Source: Ptiloglossa arizonensis (lineage: Eukaryota; Arthropoda; Insecta; Hymenoptera; Colletidae). Taken from it: a stretch of 64,000 nucleotides of DNA. This document shows, piece by piece, positions 28,701-43,700 of this stretch (position 1 is the first letter of the stretch; the number at the start of each line of letters is the position of its first letter). The position numbers were made by a program, and so were the translations under genes. The notes under the pieces were generated by a model. It had not been told where the DNA came from, did not search any database, and worked only from the letters and a program-made list of their open reading frames with translations. The stretch covers positions 1,488,001 through 1,552,000 of the forward strand of contig NW_027478401.1 of assembly GCF_051014685.1 (NCBI RefSeq), in the 5' to 3' direction.

Positions 28701-31700
28701 CGGAGAAATAAATGGGGAAATGAAGAAATAAACGGAGAAACGAACAAAGAAACGGAGAAACGAAGAAAGAAACGGAGAAACGAAGAATGAAACGGAGAAA
28801 CGGTGAAATAAATGGAGAAACGAAGATATAAACGGAGAAATGAAGAAAGAAACGGAGAAACGAAGAAAGAAACGGAGAAACGAAGCAAGAAGCGGAGTAA
28901 CATTGAAAGAAACGATGAAACGAAGAAAGAAACGGAGAAACGAAGAAAGAAACGGAGAATCGGAGAAAAAAATGGAGAAACGAAGAAAGAATCGGAGTAA
29001 CGAAGAAAGAAACGAAGAAACGAAGAAAGAAACGGAGAATCGGAGAAATAAATGGAGAAACGAAGAAATAAACCGAAAAAAGGAGAAAGAAACGGAGAAA
29101 CGAACAAAGAAACGGAGAAACGAAGAATGAAACGGAGAAACTAACAAAGAAACGGAGAAACGAAAAAAGAAACGGAGAAACGAAGAAAGAAACGGAGAAA
29201 CGAACAAAGAAACCGAGAAGCAAAGACAGAAACGGAGAAACGAAGAAAGAAACGGAGAAACGAACAAAGAAACGGAGATACGAAGAAAGAAACGGAGAAA
29301 TAAATGGAGATACGAAGAAATAAAGGGAGAAACGAACAAGGAAACGTTGTAACGAAGAAAGAAACGGAGAAACGAAGAAAGAAACGGAGAAACGAAGATT
29401 GAAACGGAGAAACGAAGAAAGAAACGGAGAAACGAAGAAAGAAACGGAGAAGCGAAGAAAGAAACGGAGAAACGAAGAAAGAAACGGAGAAACGAAGAAA
29501 GAAACGGAGAAACGAAGAAAGAAACGGAGAAACTAAGAAAGAAACGGAGAAACGGACAAAGAAACGGAAATACGAAGAAAGAAACGGAGAAATAAATGGA
29601 GATACGAAGAAATAAAGGGAGAAACGAACAAGGAAACATTGTAACGAAGAAAGAAACGGAGAAACGAAGAAAGAAACGGAGAAACGAAGAATGAAACGGA
29701 GAAACGAAGAAAGAAACGGAGAATCGGAGAAATAAATGGGGAAACGAAGAAATAAACCGAAAAACGGAGAAAGAAACGGAGAAACGAAGGAAGAAACGGA
29801 GAAACGAAGAATGAAACGGTGATACGAAGAAAGAAGCGGAGAAACGAAGAAAGAAACGGAGAAACGGAGAAATGAATGGAGAAACGAACAAAGAAACGGA
29901 GAAACGAAGAAAGAAACGGAGAAACGAACAAAGAAACGGAGAAATAAATGGAGAAACGAAGAAATAAACCGAGAAACGGAGAAAGAAACGGAGAAACGAA
30001 CAAAGAAACGGAGAAACGAAGAAAGAAACGGAGAAACGAACAAAGAAACGGAGAAACGAAGAAAGAAACAGAGAAACGAAGAGAGAGACGGAGAAACGAA
30101 GAAAGAAACGGACAAACGAAGAAAGAAACGGAGAAACGAAGAAAGAGACGGAGAAACGAAGAAAGAAACGGAGAAACGAAGAATGAAACGGAGAAACGAA
30201 GAAAGAAACGGAGAAACGAAGAAACGATGAAAGAAACGGAGAAACGAAGAAAGAAACGGGGAAACCAAGAATGAAACGGTGATACGAAGAATTAAATGGA
30301 GAAACGAAGAAATAAACGGAGAAAGGAAGAAAGAAACGGAGAATCGGAGAAATAAATGGAGAAACGAAGAAATAAACCGAAAAACGGAGAAAGAAACGGA
30401 GAAACGAAGAAAAAAACGGAGAAACGAAGAATGAATCGGTGATACGAAGAAAGAAGCGGAGAAACTAAGAAAGAAACGTAGAAACGGAGAAATGAATGGA
30501 GAAACGAACAAAGAAACGGAGAAACGAAGAAAGAAACGGAGAAACGAACAAAGAAACGGAGAAATAAATGGAGAAACGAAGAAATAAACCGAGAAACGGA
30601 TAAAGAAACGGAGAAGCGAACAAAGAAACGGAGAAACGAAGAAAGAAACGGAGAAACGAACAAAGAAACGGAGAAACGAAGAAAGAAACGGAGAAACGAA
30701 GAAAGAAACGGAGAAATAAATGGAGAAACGAAGAAATAAACCGAGAAACGGATAAAGAAACGGAGAAGCGAACAAAGAAACGGAGAAACGAAGAAAGAAA
30801 CGGAGAAACGAACAAAGAAACGGAGAAACGAAGAAAGAAACGGAGAAACGAAGAAAGAAACGGAGAAACGAAGAATGAAACGGAGAAACGAAGAAAGAAA
30901 CGGAGAAACGAAGAAAGAAACGGAGAAGCGAAGAATGAAACGGAGAAACGAAGAAAGAAACGGAGAAACGGAGAAACGAAGAAAGAAACGGAGAAACGAA
31001 GAAAGAAACGGAGAAACGAAGAAAGAAACGGAGAAACGAAGAAAGAAACGGAGAAACGGAGAAACGAAGAAAGAAACGGAGAAACGAAGAAAGAAACGGA
31101 GAAACTAAGAAAGAAACGGAGAAACGAAGAAAGAAACGGAGAAACGAAGAATGAAACGGAGAAACGAAGAAAGAAACGGAGAAACGAAGAAAGAAACGGA
31201 GAAGCGAAGAAAGAAACGGAGAAACGAAGAAAGAAACGGAGAAACGAAGAAAGAAACGGAGAAACGAAGAAAGAAACGGAGAAACGAAGAAAGAAACGGA
31301 GAAACGAAGAAAGAAACGGAGAAACGAAGAAAGAAACGGAGAAGCGAAGAAAGAAACGGAGAAACGAAGAAAGAAACGGAGAAACGGAGAAACGAAGAAA
31401 GAAACGGAGAAACGAAGAAAGAAACGGAGAAACTAAGAAAGAAACGGAGAAACGAACAAAGAAACGGAGATACGAAGAAAGAAACGGAGAAATAAATGGA
31501 GATACGAAGAAATAAAGGGAGAAACGAACAAGGAAACGTTGTAACGAAGAAAGAAACGGACAAACGAAGAAAGAAACGGAGTAACGAAGAATGAAACGGA
31601 GAAACGAAGAAAGAAACGGAGAAACGAAGAAAGAAACGGAGACGCGAAGAAAGAAGCGGAGAAACGAAGAAAGAAACGGAGAAACGAAGAAAGAAACGGA

Positions 31701-34700
31701 GAAACGAAGAAAGAAACGGAGAAACGAAGAAAGAAACGGAGAAACTAAGAAAGAAAAGGACAAACGAAGGAAGAAATGGAGAAGCGAACAAAGAAACGGA
31801 GAAACGAAGAAAGAAACGGAGAAACGAAGAATGAAACGGAGAAACGGAGAAATAAATGGAGAAACGAAGATATAAACGGAGAAATGAAGAAAGAAACGGA
31901 GAAACGAAGAAAGAAACGGAGAAACGAACAAAGAAACGGAGAAATAAATGGAGAAACGAAGAAATAAACCGAGAAACGGAGAAAGAAACGGAGAAACGAA
32001 CACAGAAACGGAGAAACGGAGAAATAAATGGAGAAACGAAGAAATAAACCGAGAAACGGAGGAAGAAACGCACAAACGAAGAAAGAAACGGAGAAACGAA
32101 GAAAGAGACGGAGAAACGAAGAAAGAAACGGAGAAACGAAGAAAGAAACGGAGAAACGAAGAAAGAAACGGAGAAACGAAGAAAGAAACGGAGAAACGAA
32201 GAAAGAAACGGAGAAACGAAGAAAGAAACGGAGAAACGAAGAAAGAAACGGAGAAACTAAGAAAGAAACGGAGAAACGAACAAAGAAACGGAGATACGAA
32301 GAAAGAAACGGAGAAATAAATGGAGATACGAAGAAATAAACCGAAAAACGGAGAAAGAAACGGAGAAACGAACAAAGAAACGGAGAAACGAAGAATGAAA
32401 CGGAGAAACGAAGAAAGAAACGGAGAAACGAACAAAGAAACCGAGAAGCGAAGTGAGAAACGGAGAAACGAAGAAAGAAACGAAGAAACGAAGAAAGAAA
32501 CGGAGAATCGGAGAAATAAATGGATAAACGAAGAAATAAACCGAAAAAAGGAGAAAGAAACGGAGAAACGAACAAAGAAACGGAGAAACGAAGAATGAAA
32601 CGGAGAAACTAACAAAGAAACGGAGAAACGAAAAAAGAAACGGAGAAACGAAGAAAGAAACGGAGAAACGAACAAAGAAACCGAGAAGCAAAGACAGAAA
32701 CGGAGAAACGAAGAAAGAAACGGAGAAACGAACAAAGAAACGGAGATACGAAGAAAGAAACGGAGAAATAAATGGAGATACGAAGAAATAAAGGGAGAAA
32801 CGAACAAGGAAACGTTGTAACGAAGAAAGAAACGGAGAAACGAAGAAAGAAACGGAGAAACGAAGATTGAAACGGAGAAACGAAGAAAGAAACGGAGAAA
32901 CGAAGAAAGAAACGGAGAAGCGAAGAAAGAAACGGAGAAACGAAGAAAGAAACGGAGAAACGAAGAAAGAAACGGAGAAACGAAGAAAGAAACGGAGAAA
33001 CTAAGAAAGAAACGGAGAAACGAACAAAGAAACGGAGATACGAAGAAAGAAACGGAGAAATAAATGGAGATACGAAGAAATAAAGGGAGAAACGAACAAG
33101 GAAACATTGTAACGAAGAAAGAAACGGAGAAACGAAGAAAGAAACGGAGAAACGAAGAATGAAACGGAGAAACGAAGAATGAAACGGTGATACGAAGAAA
33201 GAAGCGGAGAAACGAAGAAAGAAACGGAGAAACGGAGAAATGAATGGAGAAACGAACAAAGAAACGGAGAAACGAAGAAAGAAACGGAGAAACGAACAAA
33301 GAAACGGAGAAATAAATGGAGAAACGAAGAAATAAACCGAGAAACGGAGAAAGAAACGGAGAAACGAACAAAGAAACGGAGAAACGAAGAAAGAAACGGA
33401 GAAACGAACAAAGAAACGGAGAAACGAAGAAAGAAACAGAGAAACGAAGAGAGAGACGGAGAAACGAAGAAAGAAACGGACAAACGAAGAAAGAAACGGA
33501 GAAACGAAGAAAGAGACGGAGAAACGAAGAAAGAAACGGAGAAACGAAGAATGAAACGGAGAAACGAAGAAAGAAACGGAGAAACGAAGAAACGATGAAA
33601 GAATCGGAGAAACGAAGAAAGAAACGGGGAAACCAAGAATGAAACGGTGATACGAAGAATTAAATGGAGAAACGAAGAAATAAACGGAGAAAGGAAGAAA
33701 GAAACGGAGAAACGAAGAAAGAAACGGAGAAACGATCAAAGAAACGGAGAAACGAAGAAAGAAACGGAGAAACGGAGAAAGAAACGGAGAAACAAAGAAT
33801 GAATCGGAGAAATGAAGAAACGATGAAAGAAACGGAGAAACGAAGAAAGAAACGGAGAATCGGAGAAATAAATGGAGAAACGAAGAAATAAACCGAAAAA
33901 CGGAGAAAGAAACGCAGAAACGAAGAAAAAAACGGAGAAACGAAGAATGAATCGGTGATACGAAGAAAGAAGCGGAGAAACTAAGAAAGAAACGTAGAAA
34001 CGGAGAAATGAATGGAGAAACGAACAAAGAAACGGAGAAACGAAGAAAGAAACGGAGAAACGAACAAAGAAACGGAGAAATAAATGGAGAAACGAAGAAA
34101 TAAACCGAGAAACGGATAAAGAAACGGAGAAGCGAACAAAGAAACGGAGAAACGAAGAAAGAAACGGAGAAACGAACAAAGAAACGGAGAAACGAAGAAA
34201 GAAACGGAGAAACGAAGAAAGAAACGGAGAAACGAAGAATGAAACGGAGAAACGAAGAAAGAAACGGAGAAACGAAGAAAGAAACGGAGAAGCGAAGAAA
34301 GAAACGGAGAAACGAAGAAAGAAACGGAGAAACGAAGAAAGAAACGGAGAAACGAAGAAAGAAACGGAGAAACTAAGAAAGAAAAGGAGAAACGAAGGAA
34401 GAAATGGAGAAGCGAACAAAGAAACGGAGAAACGAAGAAAGAAACGGAGAAACGAAGAATGAAACGGAGAAACGGAGAAAGAAACGGAGAAACGAAGAAA
34501 CGATGAAAGAAACGGAGAAACGAAGAAAGAAACGGAGAAACGAACAAAGAAACCGAGAAGCGAAGACAGAAACGGAGAAACGAAGAAAGAAACGGAGAAA
34601 CGAACAAAGAAACGCAGATACGAAGAAAGAAACGGAGAAATAAATGGAGATACGAAGAAATAAAGGGAGAAACGAACAAGGAAACGTTGTAACGAAGAAA

Positions 34701-37700
34701 GAAACGGAGAAACGAAGAAAGAAACGGAGAAACGAAGAATGAAACGGAGAAACGAAGAAAGAAACGGAGAAACGAAGAAAGAAACGGAGAAGCGAAGAAA
34801 GAAACGGAGAAACGAAGAAAGAAACGGAGAAACGGAGAAACGAAGAAAGAAACGGAGAAACGAAGAAAGAAACGGAGAAACTAAGAAAGAAACGGAGAAA
34901 CGAACAAAGAAACGGAGATACGAAGAAAGAAACGGAGAAATAAATGGAGATACGAAGAAATAAAGGGAGAAACGAACAAGGAAACGTTGTAACGAAGAAA
35001 GAAACGGACAAACGAAGAAAGAAACGGAGTAACGAAGAATGAAACGGAGAAACGAAGAAAGAAACGGAGAAACGAAGAAAGAAACGGAGACGCGAAGAAA
35101 GAAGCGGAGAAACGAAGAAAGAAACGGAGAAACGAAGAAAGAAACGGAGAAACGAAGAAAGAAACGGAGAAACGAAGAAAGAAACGGAGAAACTAAGAAA
35201 GAAAAGGACAAACGAAGGAAGAAATGGAGAAGCGAACAAAGAAACGGAGAAACGAAGAAAGAAACGGAGAAACGAAGAATGAAACGGAGAAACGGAGAAA
35301 TAAATGGAGAAACGAAGATATAAACGGAGAAATGAAGAAAGAAACGGAGAAACGAAGAAAGAAACGGAGAAACGAACAAAGAAACGGAGAAATAAATGGA
35401 GAAACGAAGAAATAAACCGAGAAACGGAGAAAGAAACGGAGAAACGAACACAGAAACGGAGAAACGGAGAAATAAATGGAGAAACGAAGAAATAAACCGA
35501 GAAACGGAGAAAGAAACGCACAAACGAAGAAAGAAACGGAGAAACGAAGAAAGAGACGGAGAAACGAAGAAAGAAACGGAGAAACGAAGAAACGATGAAA
35601 GAAACGGAGAAACGAAGAAAGAAACGGAGAAACGAAGAAAGAAACGGGGAAACCAAGAATGAAACGGTGATACGAAGAATTAAATGGAGAAACGAAGAAA
35701 TAAACGGAGAAAGGAAGAAGGAAACGGAGAAACGAAGAAAGAAACGGAGAAACGATCAAAGAAACGGAGAAACGAAGAAAGAAACGGAGAAACGGAGAAA
35801 GAAACGGAGAAACAAAGAATGAAACGGAGAAATGAAGAAACGATGAAAGAAACGGAGAAACGAAGAAAGAAACGGAGAATCGGAGAAATAAATGGAGAAA
35901 CGAAGAAATAAACCGAAAAACCGAGAAAGAAACGGAGAAACGAAGAAAAAAACGGAGAAACGAAGAATGAATCGGTGATACGAAGAAAGAAGCGGAGAAA
36001 CGAAGAAAGAAACGTAGAAACGGAGAAATGAATGGAGAAACGAACAAAGAAACGGAGAAACGAAGAAAGAAACGGAGAAACGAACAAAGAAACGGAGAAA
36101 TAAATGGAGAAACGAAGAAATAAACCGAGAAACGGAGAAAGAAACGGAGAAACGAACAAAGAAACGGAGAAACGAAGAAAGAAACGGAGGAACGAAGAAA
36201 GAAACGGAGAAACGAAGAAAGAAACGGAGAAGCGAACAATGAAACGGAGAAACGAAGAAAGAAACGGAGAAACGGTCAAAGAAACGGAGAAACGAAGAAA
36301 GAAACGGAGAAACGGAGAAAGAAACGGAGAAACAAAGAATGAAACGGAGAAATGAAGAAACGATGAAAGAAACGGAGAAACGAAGAAAGAAACGGAGAAT
36401 CGGAGAAATAAATGGAGAAACGAAGAAATAAACCGAAGAACGGAGAAAGAAACGGAGAAACGAAGAAAAAAACGGAGAAACGAAGAATGAAACGGTGATA
36501 CGAAGAAAGAAGCGGAGAAACGAAGAAAGAAACGTAGAAACGAAGAAAGAAACGGAGAAACGAACAAAGAAACGGAGAAACGAAGAAAGAAACGGAGAAA
36601 CGAAGAAAGAAACGGAGAAACGAAGAAAGAAACGGGGAAACCAAGAATGAAACGGTGATACGAAGAAAGAAGCGGAGAAACGAAGAAAGAAACGTAGAAA
36701 CGAAGAAAGAAACGGAGAAACGAACAAAGAAACGGAGAAACGAAGAAAGAAACGGAGAAACGAAGAATGAAACGGAGAAACGAAGAATGAAACGGAGAAA
36801 CGAAGAAAGAAACGGAGAAACGAAGAAAGAAACGGAGAAGCGAAGAAAGAAACGGAGATACGAAGAAAGAAACGGAGAAATAAATGGAGATACGAAGAAA
36901 TAAAGGGAGAAACGAACAAGGAAACGTTGTAACGAAGAAAGAAACGGACAAACGAAGAAAGAAACGGAGAAACGAAGAATGAAACGGAGAAACGAAGAAA
37001 GAAACGGAGAAACGAAGAAAGAAACGGAGACGCGAAGAAAGAAGCGGAGAAATAAATGGAGATACGAAGAAATAAAGGGAGAAACGAACAAGGAAACGTT
37101 GTAACGAAGAAAGAAACGGAGAAACGATCAAAGAAACGGAGAAACGAAGAAAGAAACGGCGAAACGGAGAATGAAACGGAGAAACAAAGAATGAAACGGA
37201 GAAATGAAGAAACGATGAAAGAAACGGAGAAACGAAGAAAGAAACGGAGACGCGAAGAAAGAAGCGGAGAAATAAATGGAGATACGAAGAAATAAAGGGA
37301 GAAACGAACAAGGAAACGTTGTAACGAAGAAAGAAACGGAGAAACGATCAAAGAAACGGAGAAACGAAGAAAGAAACGGCGAAACGGAGAATGAAACGGA
37401 GAAACAAAGAATGAAACGGAGAAATGAAGAAACGATGAAAGAAACGGAGAAACGAAGAAAGAAACGGAGAAGCGAAGAAAGAAACGGAGAAACGAAGAAA
37501 GAAACGGAGAAACGAAGCAAGAAACGGAGTAACGAAGAAAGAACCGAAGAAGCGACGAAAGAAACGAAGAAACGAAGAAAGAAACGGAGAAACGAGGAAA
37601 GAAACGGAGAAACTAAGAAAGAAACGGAGATACGAAGAAAGAAACGGAGAAACGATCAAAGAAACGGAGAAACGAAGAAAGAAACGGAGAAACGGAGAAA

Positions 37701-37790
37701 TAAATGGAGAAACGAAGAAATAAACCGAGAAACGGAGAAGGAAACGGAGAAACGAAGAAGGAAACAGAGAAACGAACAAAGAAACGCCGA
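28700..37790 (+). repeat. Higher-order duplications marked by a GTTGTAACG variant
   Basis: A variant unit containing GAAACGTTGTAACG (or GAAACATTGTAACG) recurs near 29343, 29636, 31536, 32812, 33103, 34681, 34981, 36921, 37096 and 37316. Segments around 29948 and 33316 match at an offset of 3368 bp, and segments around 31776 and 35224 match at 3448 bp. A short local duplication of about 220 bp lies at 37056-37276. Between 30800 and 31400 the array is unusually close to pure consensus, so this stretch may be the most recently homogenised part. Confidence 0.7.
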
Positions 37791-37794
37791 AACG

Positions 37795-40700
37795 AAGAAT
37801 GAACGGGGGAAAGAAGAAAGAAACGGAGAAACGAAGAAAGAAACGGAGAAACGAAGAAAGAAACGGAGAAACGAACAATGAAACGGAGACACGGAGAAAA
37901 AAATGGAGAAAAGAACGATGAAACGGAGACGCGAACAAAGAAACGGAGAAACGGAGAAATAAATGGAGAAACGGAGAAAGAAACGGAGAAACGAAGAGAC
38001 GGAGAAATAAATGGGGATATTAAGAAATAAACGGAGAAACGAAGAAAGAAACGGAGAAACGAAGAAAGAAACGGAGAAACGAAGAATGAAACGGAGAAGC
38101 GGAGAAATAAATGGAGAAACGAAGATATAAACGGAGAAATGAAGAAAGAAACGGAGAAACGAAGAAAGAAACGGAGAAACGAAGCAAGAAGCGGAGTAAC
38201 ATTGAAAGAAACGATGAAACGAAGAAAGAAACGGAGAAATGAAGAAAGAAACGGAGAATCGGAGAAATAAATGGAGAAACGAAGAAAGAATCGGAGTAAC
38301 GAAGAAAGAAACGAAGAAACGAAGGAAGAAACGGAGAATCGGAGAAATATAATAAATGGAGAAACGAAGAAATTAACCGAAAAACGGAGAAAGAAACGGA
38401 GAAACGAACAAAGAAACGGAGAAACGAAGAATGAAACGGAGAAACGAAGAGAGAAACGGAGAAACGAACAAAGAAACCGAGAAGCGAAGACAGAAACGGA
38501 GAAACGAAGATAGAAACGAAGAAACGAAGAAAGAAACGGAGAATCGGAGAAATAAATGGAGAAACGAAGAAATAAACCGAAAAAAGGAGAAAGAAACGGA
38601 GAAACGAACAAAGAAACGGAGAAACGAAGAATGAAACGGACAAACGAAGAAAGAAACGGAGACGCGAAGAAAGAAACGGCGAAACGAACAAAGAAACGGA
38701 GAAACGAAGAAAGAAACGGAGAAACGAAGAAAGAAACGAAGAAACGAAGATAGAAACGGAGTAACGAAGAAAGAAACGGAGAAACGAAGAAAGAAACGGA
38801 GTAACGAAGAAAGAAACGAAGAAAGAAACGGAGAAATAAATGGAGAAACGAAGAACTAAACCGAGAAACGGAAAAAGAAACGGAGAAACGAACAAAGAAA
38901 CGGAGAAACGAAAAAAGAAACGGAGAAACGAACAAAGAAACGGAGAAACGAACAAAGAAACCGAGAAGCGAAGACAGAAACGGAGAAACGAAGAAAGAAA
39001 CGGAGAAACGAACAAAGAAACGGAGATTTGAAGAAAGAAACGGACAAATAAATGGAGATACGAAGAAATAAAGGGAGAAACGAACAAGGAAACGTTGTAA
39101 CGAAGAAAGAAACGGACAAACGAAGAAAGAAACGGAGAAACGAAGAAAGAAACGGAGACACGAAGAAAGAAACGGAGAAACGAAGAATGAAACGGAGAAA
39201 CGAAGAAAGAAACGGAGAAACGAAGAAAGAAACGGAGAAGCGAAGAAAGAAACGGAGAAACGAAGAATGAACGGGGGAAAGAAGAAAGAAACGGAGAAAC
39301 GAAGAAAGAAACGGAGAAACGAAGAAAGAAACGGAGAAACGAACAATGAAACGGAGACACGGAGAAAAAAATGGAGAAAAGAACGATGAAACGGAGACGC
39401 GAACAAAGAAACGGAGAAACGGAGAAATAAATGGAGAAACGGAGAAAGAAACGGAGAAACGAAGAGACGGAGAAATAAATGGGGATATTAAGAAATAAAC
39501 GGAGAAACGAAGAAAGAAACGGAGAAACGAAGAAAGAAACGGAGAAACGAAGAATGAAACGGAGAAGCGGAGAAATAAATGGAGAAACGAAGATATAAAC
39601 GGAGAAATGAAGAAAGAAACGGAGAAACGAAGAAAGAAACGGAGAAACGAAGCAAGAAGCGGAGTAACATTGAAAGAAACGATGAAACGAAGAAAGAAAC
39701 GGAGAAATGAAGAAAGAAACGGAGAATCGGAGAAATAAATGGAGAAACGAAGAAAGAATCGGAGTAACGAAGAAAGAAACGAAGAAACGAAGGAAGAAAC
39801 GGAGAATCGGAGAAATATAATAAATGGAGAAACGAAGAAATTAACCGAAAAACGGAGAAAGAAACGGAGAAACGAACAAAGAAACGGAGAAACGAAGAAT
39901 GAAACGGAGAAACGAAGAGAGAAACGGAGAAACGAACAAAGAAACCGAGAAGCGAAGACAGAAACGGAGAAACGAAGATAGAAACGAAGAAACGAAGAAA
40001 GAAACGGAGAATCGGAGAAATAAATGGAGAAACGAAGAAATAAACCGAAAAAAGGAGAAAGAAACGGAGAAACGAACAAAGAAACGGAGAAACGAAGAAT
40101 GAAACGGACAAACGAAGAAAGAAACGGAGACGCGAAGAAAGAAACGGCGAAACGAACAAAGAAACGGAGAAACGAAGAAAGAAACGGAGAAACGAAGAAA
40201 GAAACGAAGAAACGAAGATAGAAACGGAGTAACGAAGAAAGAAACGGAGAAACGAAGAAAGAAACGGAGTAACGAAGAAAGAAACGAAGAAAGAAACGGA
40301 GAAATAAATGGAGAAACGAAGAACTAAACCGAGAAACGGAAAAAGAAACGGAGAAACGAACAAAGAAACGGAGAAACGAAAAAAGAAACGGAGAAACGAA
40401 CAAAGAAACGGAGAAACGAACAAAGAAACCGAGAAGCGAAGACAGAAACGGAGAAACGAAGAAAGAAACGGAGAAACGAACAAAGAAACGGAGATTTGAA
40501 GAAAGAAACGGACAAATAAATGGAGATACGAAGAAATAAAGGGAGAAACGAACAAGGAAACGTTGTAACGAAGAAAGAAACGGACAAACGAAGAAAGAAA
40601 CGGAGAAACGAAGAAAGAAACGGAGACACGAAGAAAGAAACGGAGAAACGAAGAATGAAACGGAGAAACGAAGAAAGAAACGGAGAAACGAAGAAAGAAA

Positions 40701-43700
40701 CGGAGAAGCGAAGAAAGAAACGGAGAAACGAAGAAAGAAACGGAGAAACGAAGAAAGAAACGCAGAAACTAAGAAAGAAAAGGAGAAACGAAGGAAGAAA
40801 TGGAGAAGCGAACAAAGAAACGGAGAAACGAAGAAAGAAACGGAGAAACGAAGAATGAAACGGAGAAACGGAGAAATAAATGGAGAAACAAAGATATAAA
40901 CGGAGAAATGAAGAAAGAAACGGAGAAACGAAAAAAAGAAACGGAGAAATAAATGGAGAAACGAAGAAATAAACCGAGAAACGGAGAAAGAAACGGAGAT
41001 ACGAAGAAAGAAACGGAGAAACGATCAAAGAAACGGAGAAACGAAGAAGGAAACAGAGAAACGAACAAAGAAACGCCGAAACGAAGAATGAACGGGGGAA
41101 AGAAGAAAGAAACGGAGAAACGAAGAAAGAAACGGAGAAACGAACAAGGAGACGGAGAAACGAACAATGAAACGAAGACACGGAGAAAAAAATGGAGAAA
41201 AGAACGAAGAAACGGAGAAACGAACAAAGAAACGGAGAAACGGAGAAATAAATGGAGAAACGGAGAAAGAAACGGAGAAACGAAGAAACGGAGAAATAAA
41301 TGGGGAAATGAAGAAATAAACGGAGAAACGAACAAAGAAACGGAGAAACGAAGAAAGAAACGGAGAAACGAAGAATGAAACGGAGAAACGGAGAAATAAA
41401 TGGAGAAACGAAGATATAAACGAAGTAACGAAGAAAGAAACGAAGAAACGAAGAAAGAAACGGAGAATCGGAGAAATAAATGGAGAAACGAAGAAATAAA
41501 CCGAAAAACGGGGAAAGAAGTGGAGAAACGAACAAAGAAACGGAGAAACGAAGAATGAAACGTAGAAACGAAGAAAGAAACGGAGAAGCGAAGAAAGAAA
41601 CGGAGAAACGAACAAAGAAACGGAGAAACGAAGAAAGAAACGGAGAAACGAAGAAAGAAACGGAGGAACGAAGAAAGAAACGGAGAAATGAAGAAACGAT
41701 GAAAGAAACGGAGAAACGAAGAAAGAAACGGAGAAACGAAGAAAGAAACGGAGAAACGAAGAAAGAAACGGAGAAACCAAGAAAGAAACGGTGATACGAC
41801 GAAAGAAACGGAGAAACGAAGAAAGAAACGGAGAAACGGAGAAAGAAACGGTGATACGACGAAAGAAACGGAGAAACGAAGAAAGAAACGGAGAAACGGA
41901 GAAATGAATGGAGAAACGAAGAAATAAACGGAGAAGCGAAGAAAAAAACGGAGAAGCAAAGAAAAAAACGGAGAAACGAACAAAGAAACGGAGAAACGAA
42001 GAAAGAAACGGAGAAACGAACAAAGAAACGGAGAAACGAAGAAAGAAACGGAGAAACGAAGAAAGAGACGGAGAAACGAAGAAAGAAACGGACAAACGAA
42101 GAAAGAAACGGAGAAACGAAGAAAGAGACGGAGAAACGAAGAAAGAAACGGAGAAACGAAGAATGAAACGGAGAAACGAAGAAAGAAACGGAGAAACGAA
42201 GAAACGATGAAAGAAACGGAGAAACGAAGAAAGAAACGGAGAAACGAAGAAAGAAACGGGGAAACCAAGAATGAAACGGTGATACGAAGAAATAAATGGA
42301 GAAACGAAGAAATAAACGGAGAAAGGAAGAAAGAAACGGAGAAACGAAGAAAGAAACGGAGAAACGAAGAAAGAGACGGAGAAACGAAGAAAGAAACGGA
42401 CAAACGAAGAAAGAAACGGAGAAACGAAGAAAGAGACGGAGAAACGAAGAAAGAAACGGAGAAACGAAGAATGAAACGGACAAACGAAGAAAGAAACGGA
42501 GACGCGAAGAAAGAAACGGCGAAACGAACAAAGAAACGGAGAAACGAAGAAAGAAACGGAGAAACGAAGAAAGAAACGAAGAAACGAAGATAGAAACGGA
42601 GTAACGAAGAAAGAAACGGAGAAACGAAGAAAGAAACGGAGTAACGAAGAAAGAAACGAAGAAAGAAACGGAGAAATAAATGGAGAAACGAAGAAAGAAT
42701 CGGAGTAACGAAGAAAGAAACGAAGAAACGAAGGAAGAAACGGAGAATCGGAGAAATATAATAAATGGAGAAACGAAGAAATTAACCGAAAAACGGAGAA
42801 AGAAACGGAGAAACGAACAAAGAAACGGAGAAACGAAGAATGAAACGGAGAAACGAAGAGAGAAACGGAGAAACGAACAAAGAAACCGAGAAGCGAAGAC
42901 AGAAACGGAGAAACGAAGATAGAAACGAAGAAACGAAGAAAGAAACGGAGAATCGGAGAAATAAATGGAGAAACGAAGAAATAAACCGAAAAAAGGAGAA
43001 AGAAACGGAGAAACGAACAAAGAAACGGAGAAACGAAGAATGAAACGGACAAACGAAGAAAGAAACGGAGACGCGAAGAAAGAAACGGCGAAACGAACAA
43101 AGAAACGGAGAAACGAAGAAAGAAACGGAGAAACGAAGAAAGAAACGAAGAAACGAAGATAGAAACGGAGTAACGAAGAAAGAAACGGAGAAACGAAGAA
43201 AGAAACGGAGTAACGAAGAAAGAAACGAAGAAAGAAACGGAGAAATAAATGGAGAAACGAAGAACTAAACCGAGAAACGGAAAAAGAAACGGAGAAACGA
43301 ACAAAGAAACGGAGAAACGAAAAAAGAAACGGAGAAACGAACAAAGAAACGGAGAAACGAACAAAGAAACCGAGAAGCGAAGACAGAAACGGAGAAACGA
43401 AGAAAGAAACGGAGAAACGAACAAAGAAACGGAGATTTGAAGAAAGAAACGGACAAATAAATGGAGATACGAAGAAATAAAGGGAGAAACGAACAAGGAA
43501 ACGTTGTAACGAAGAAAGAAACGGACAAACGAAGAAAGAAACGGAGAAACGAAGAAAGAAACGGAGACACGAAGAAAGAAACGGAGAAACGAAGAATGAA
43601 ACGGAGAAACGAAGAAAGAAACGGAGAAACGAAGAAAGAAACGGAGAAGCGAAGAAAGAAACGGAGAAACGAAGAAAGAAACGGAGAAACGAAGAAAGAA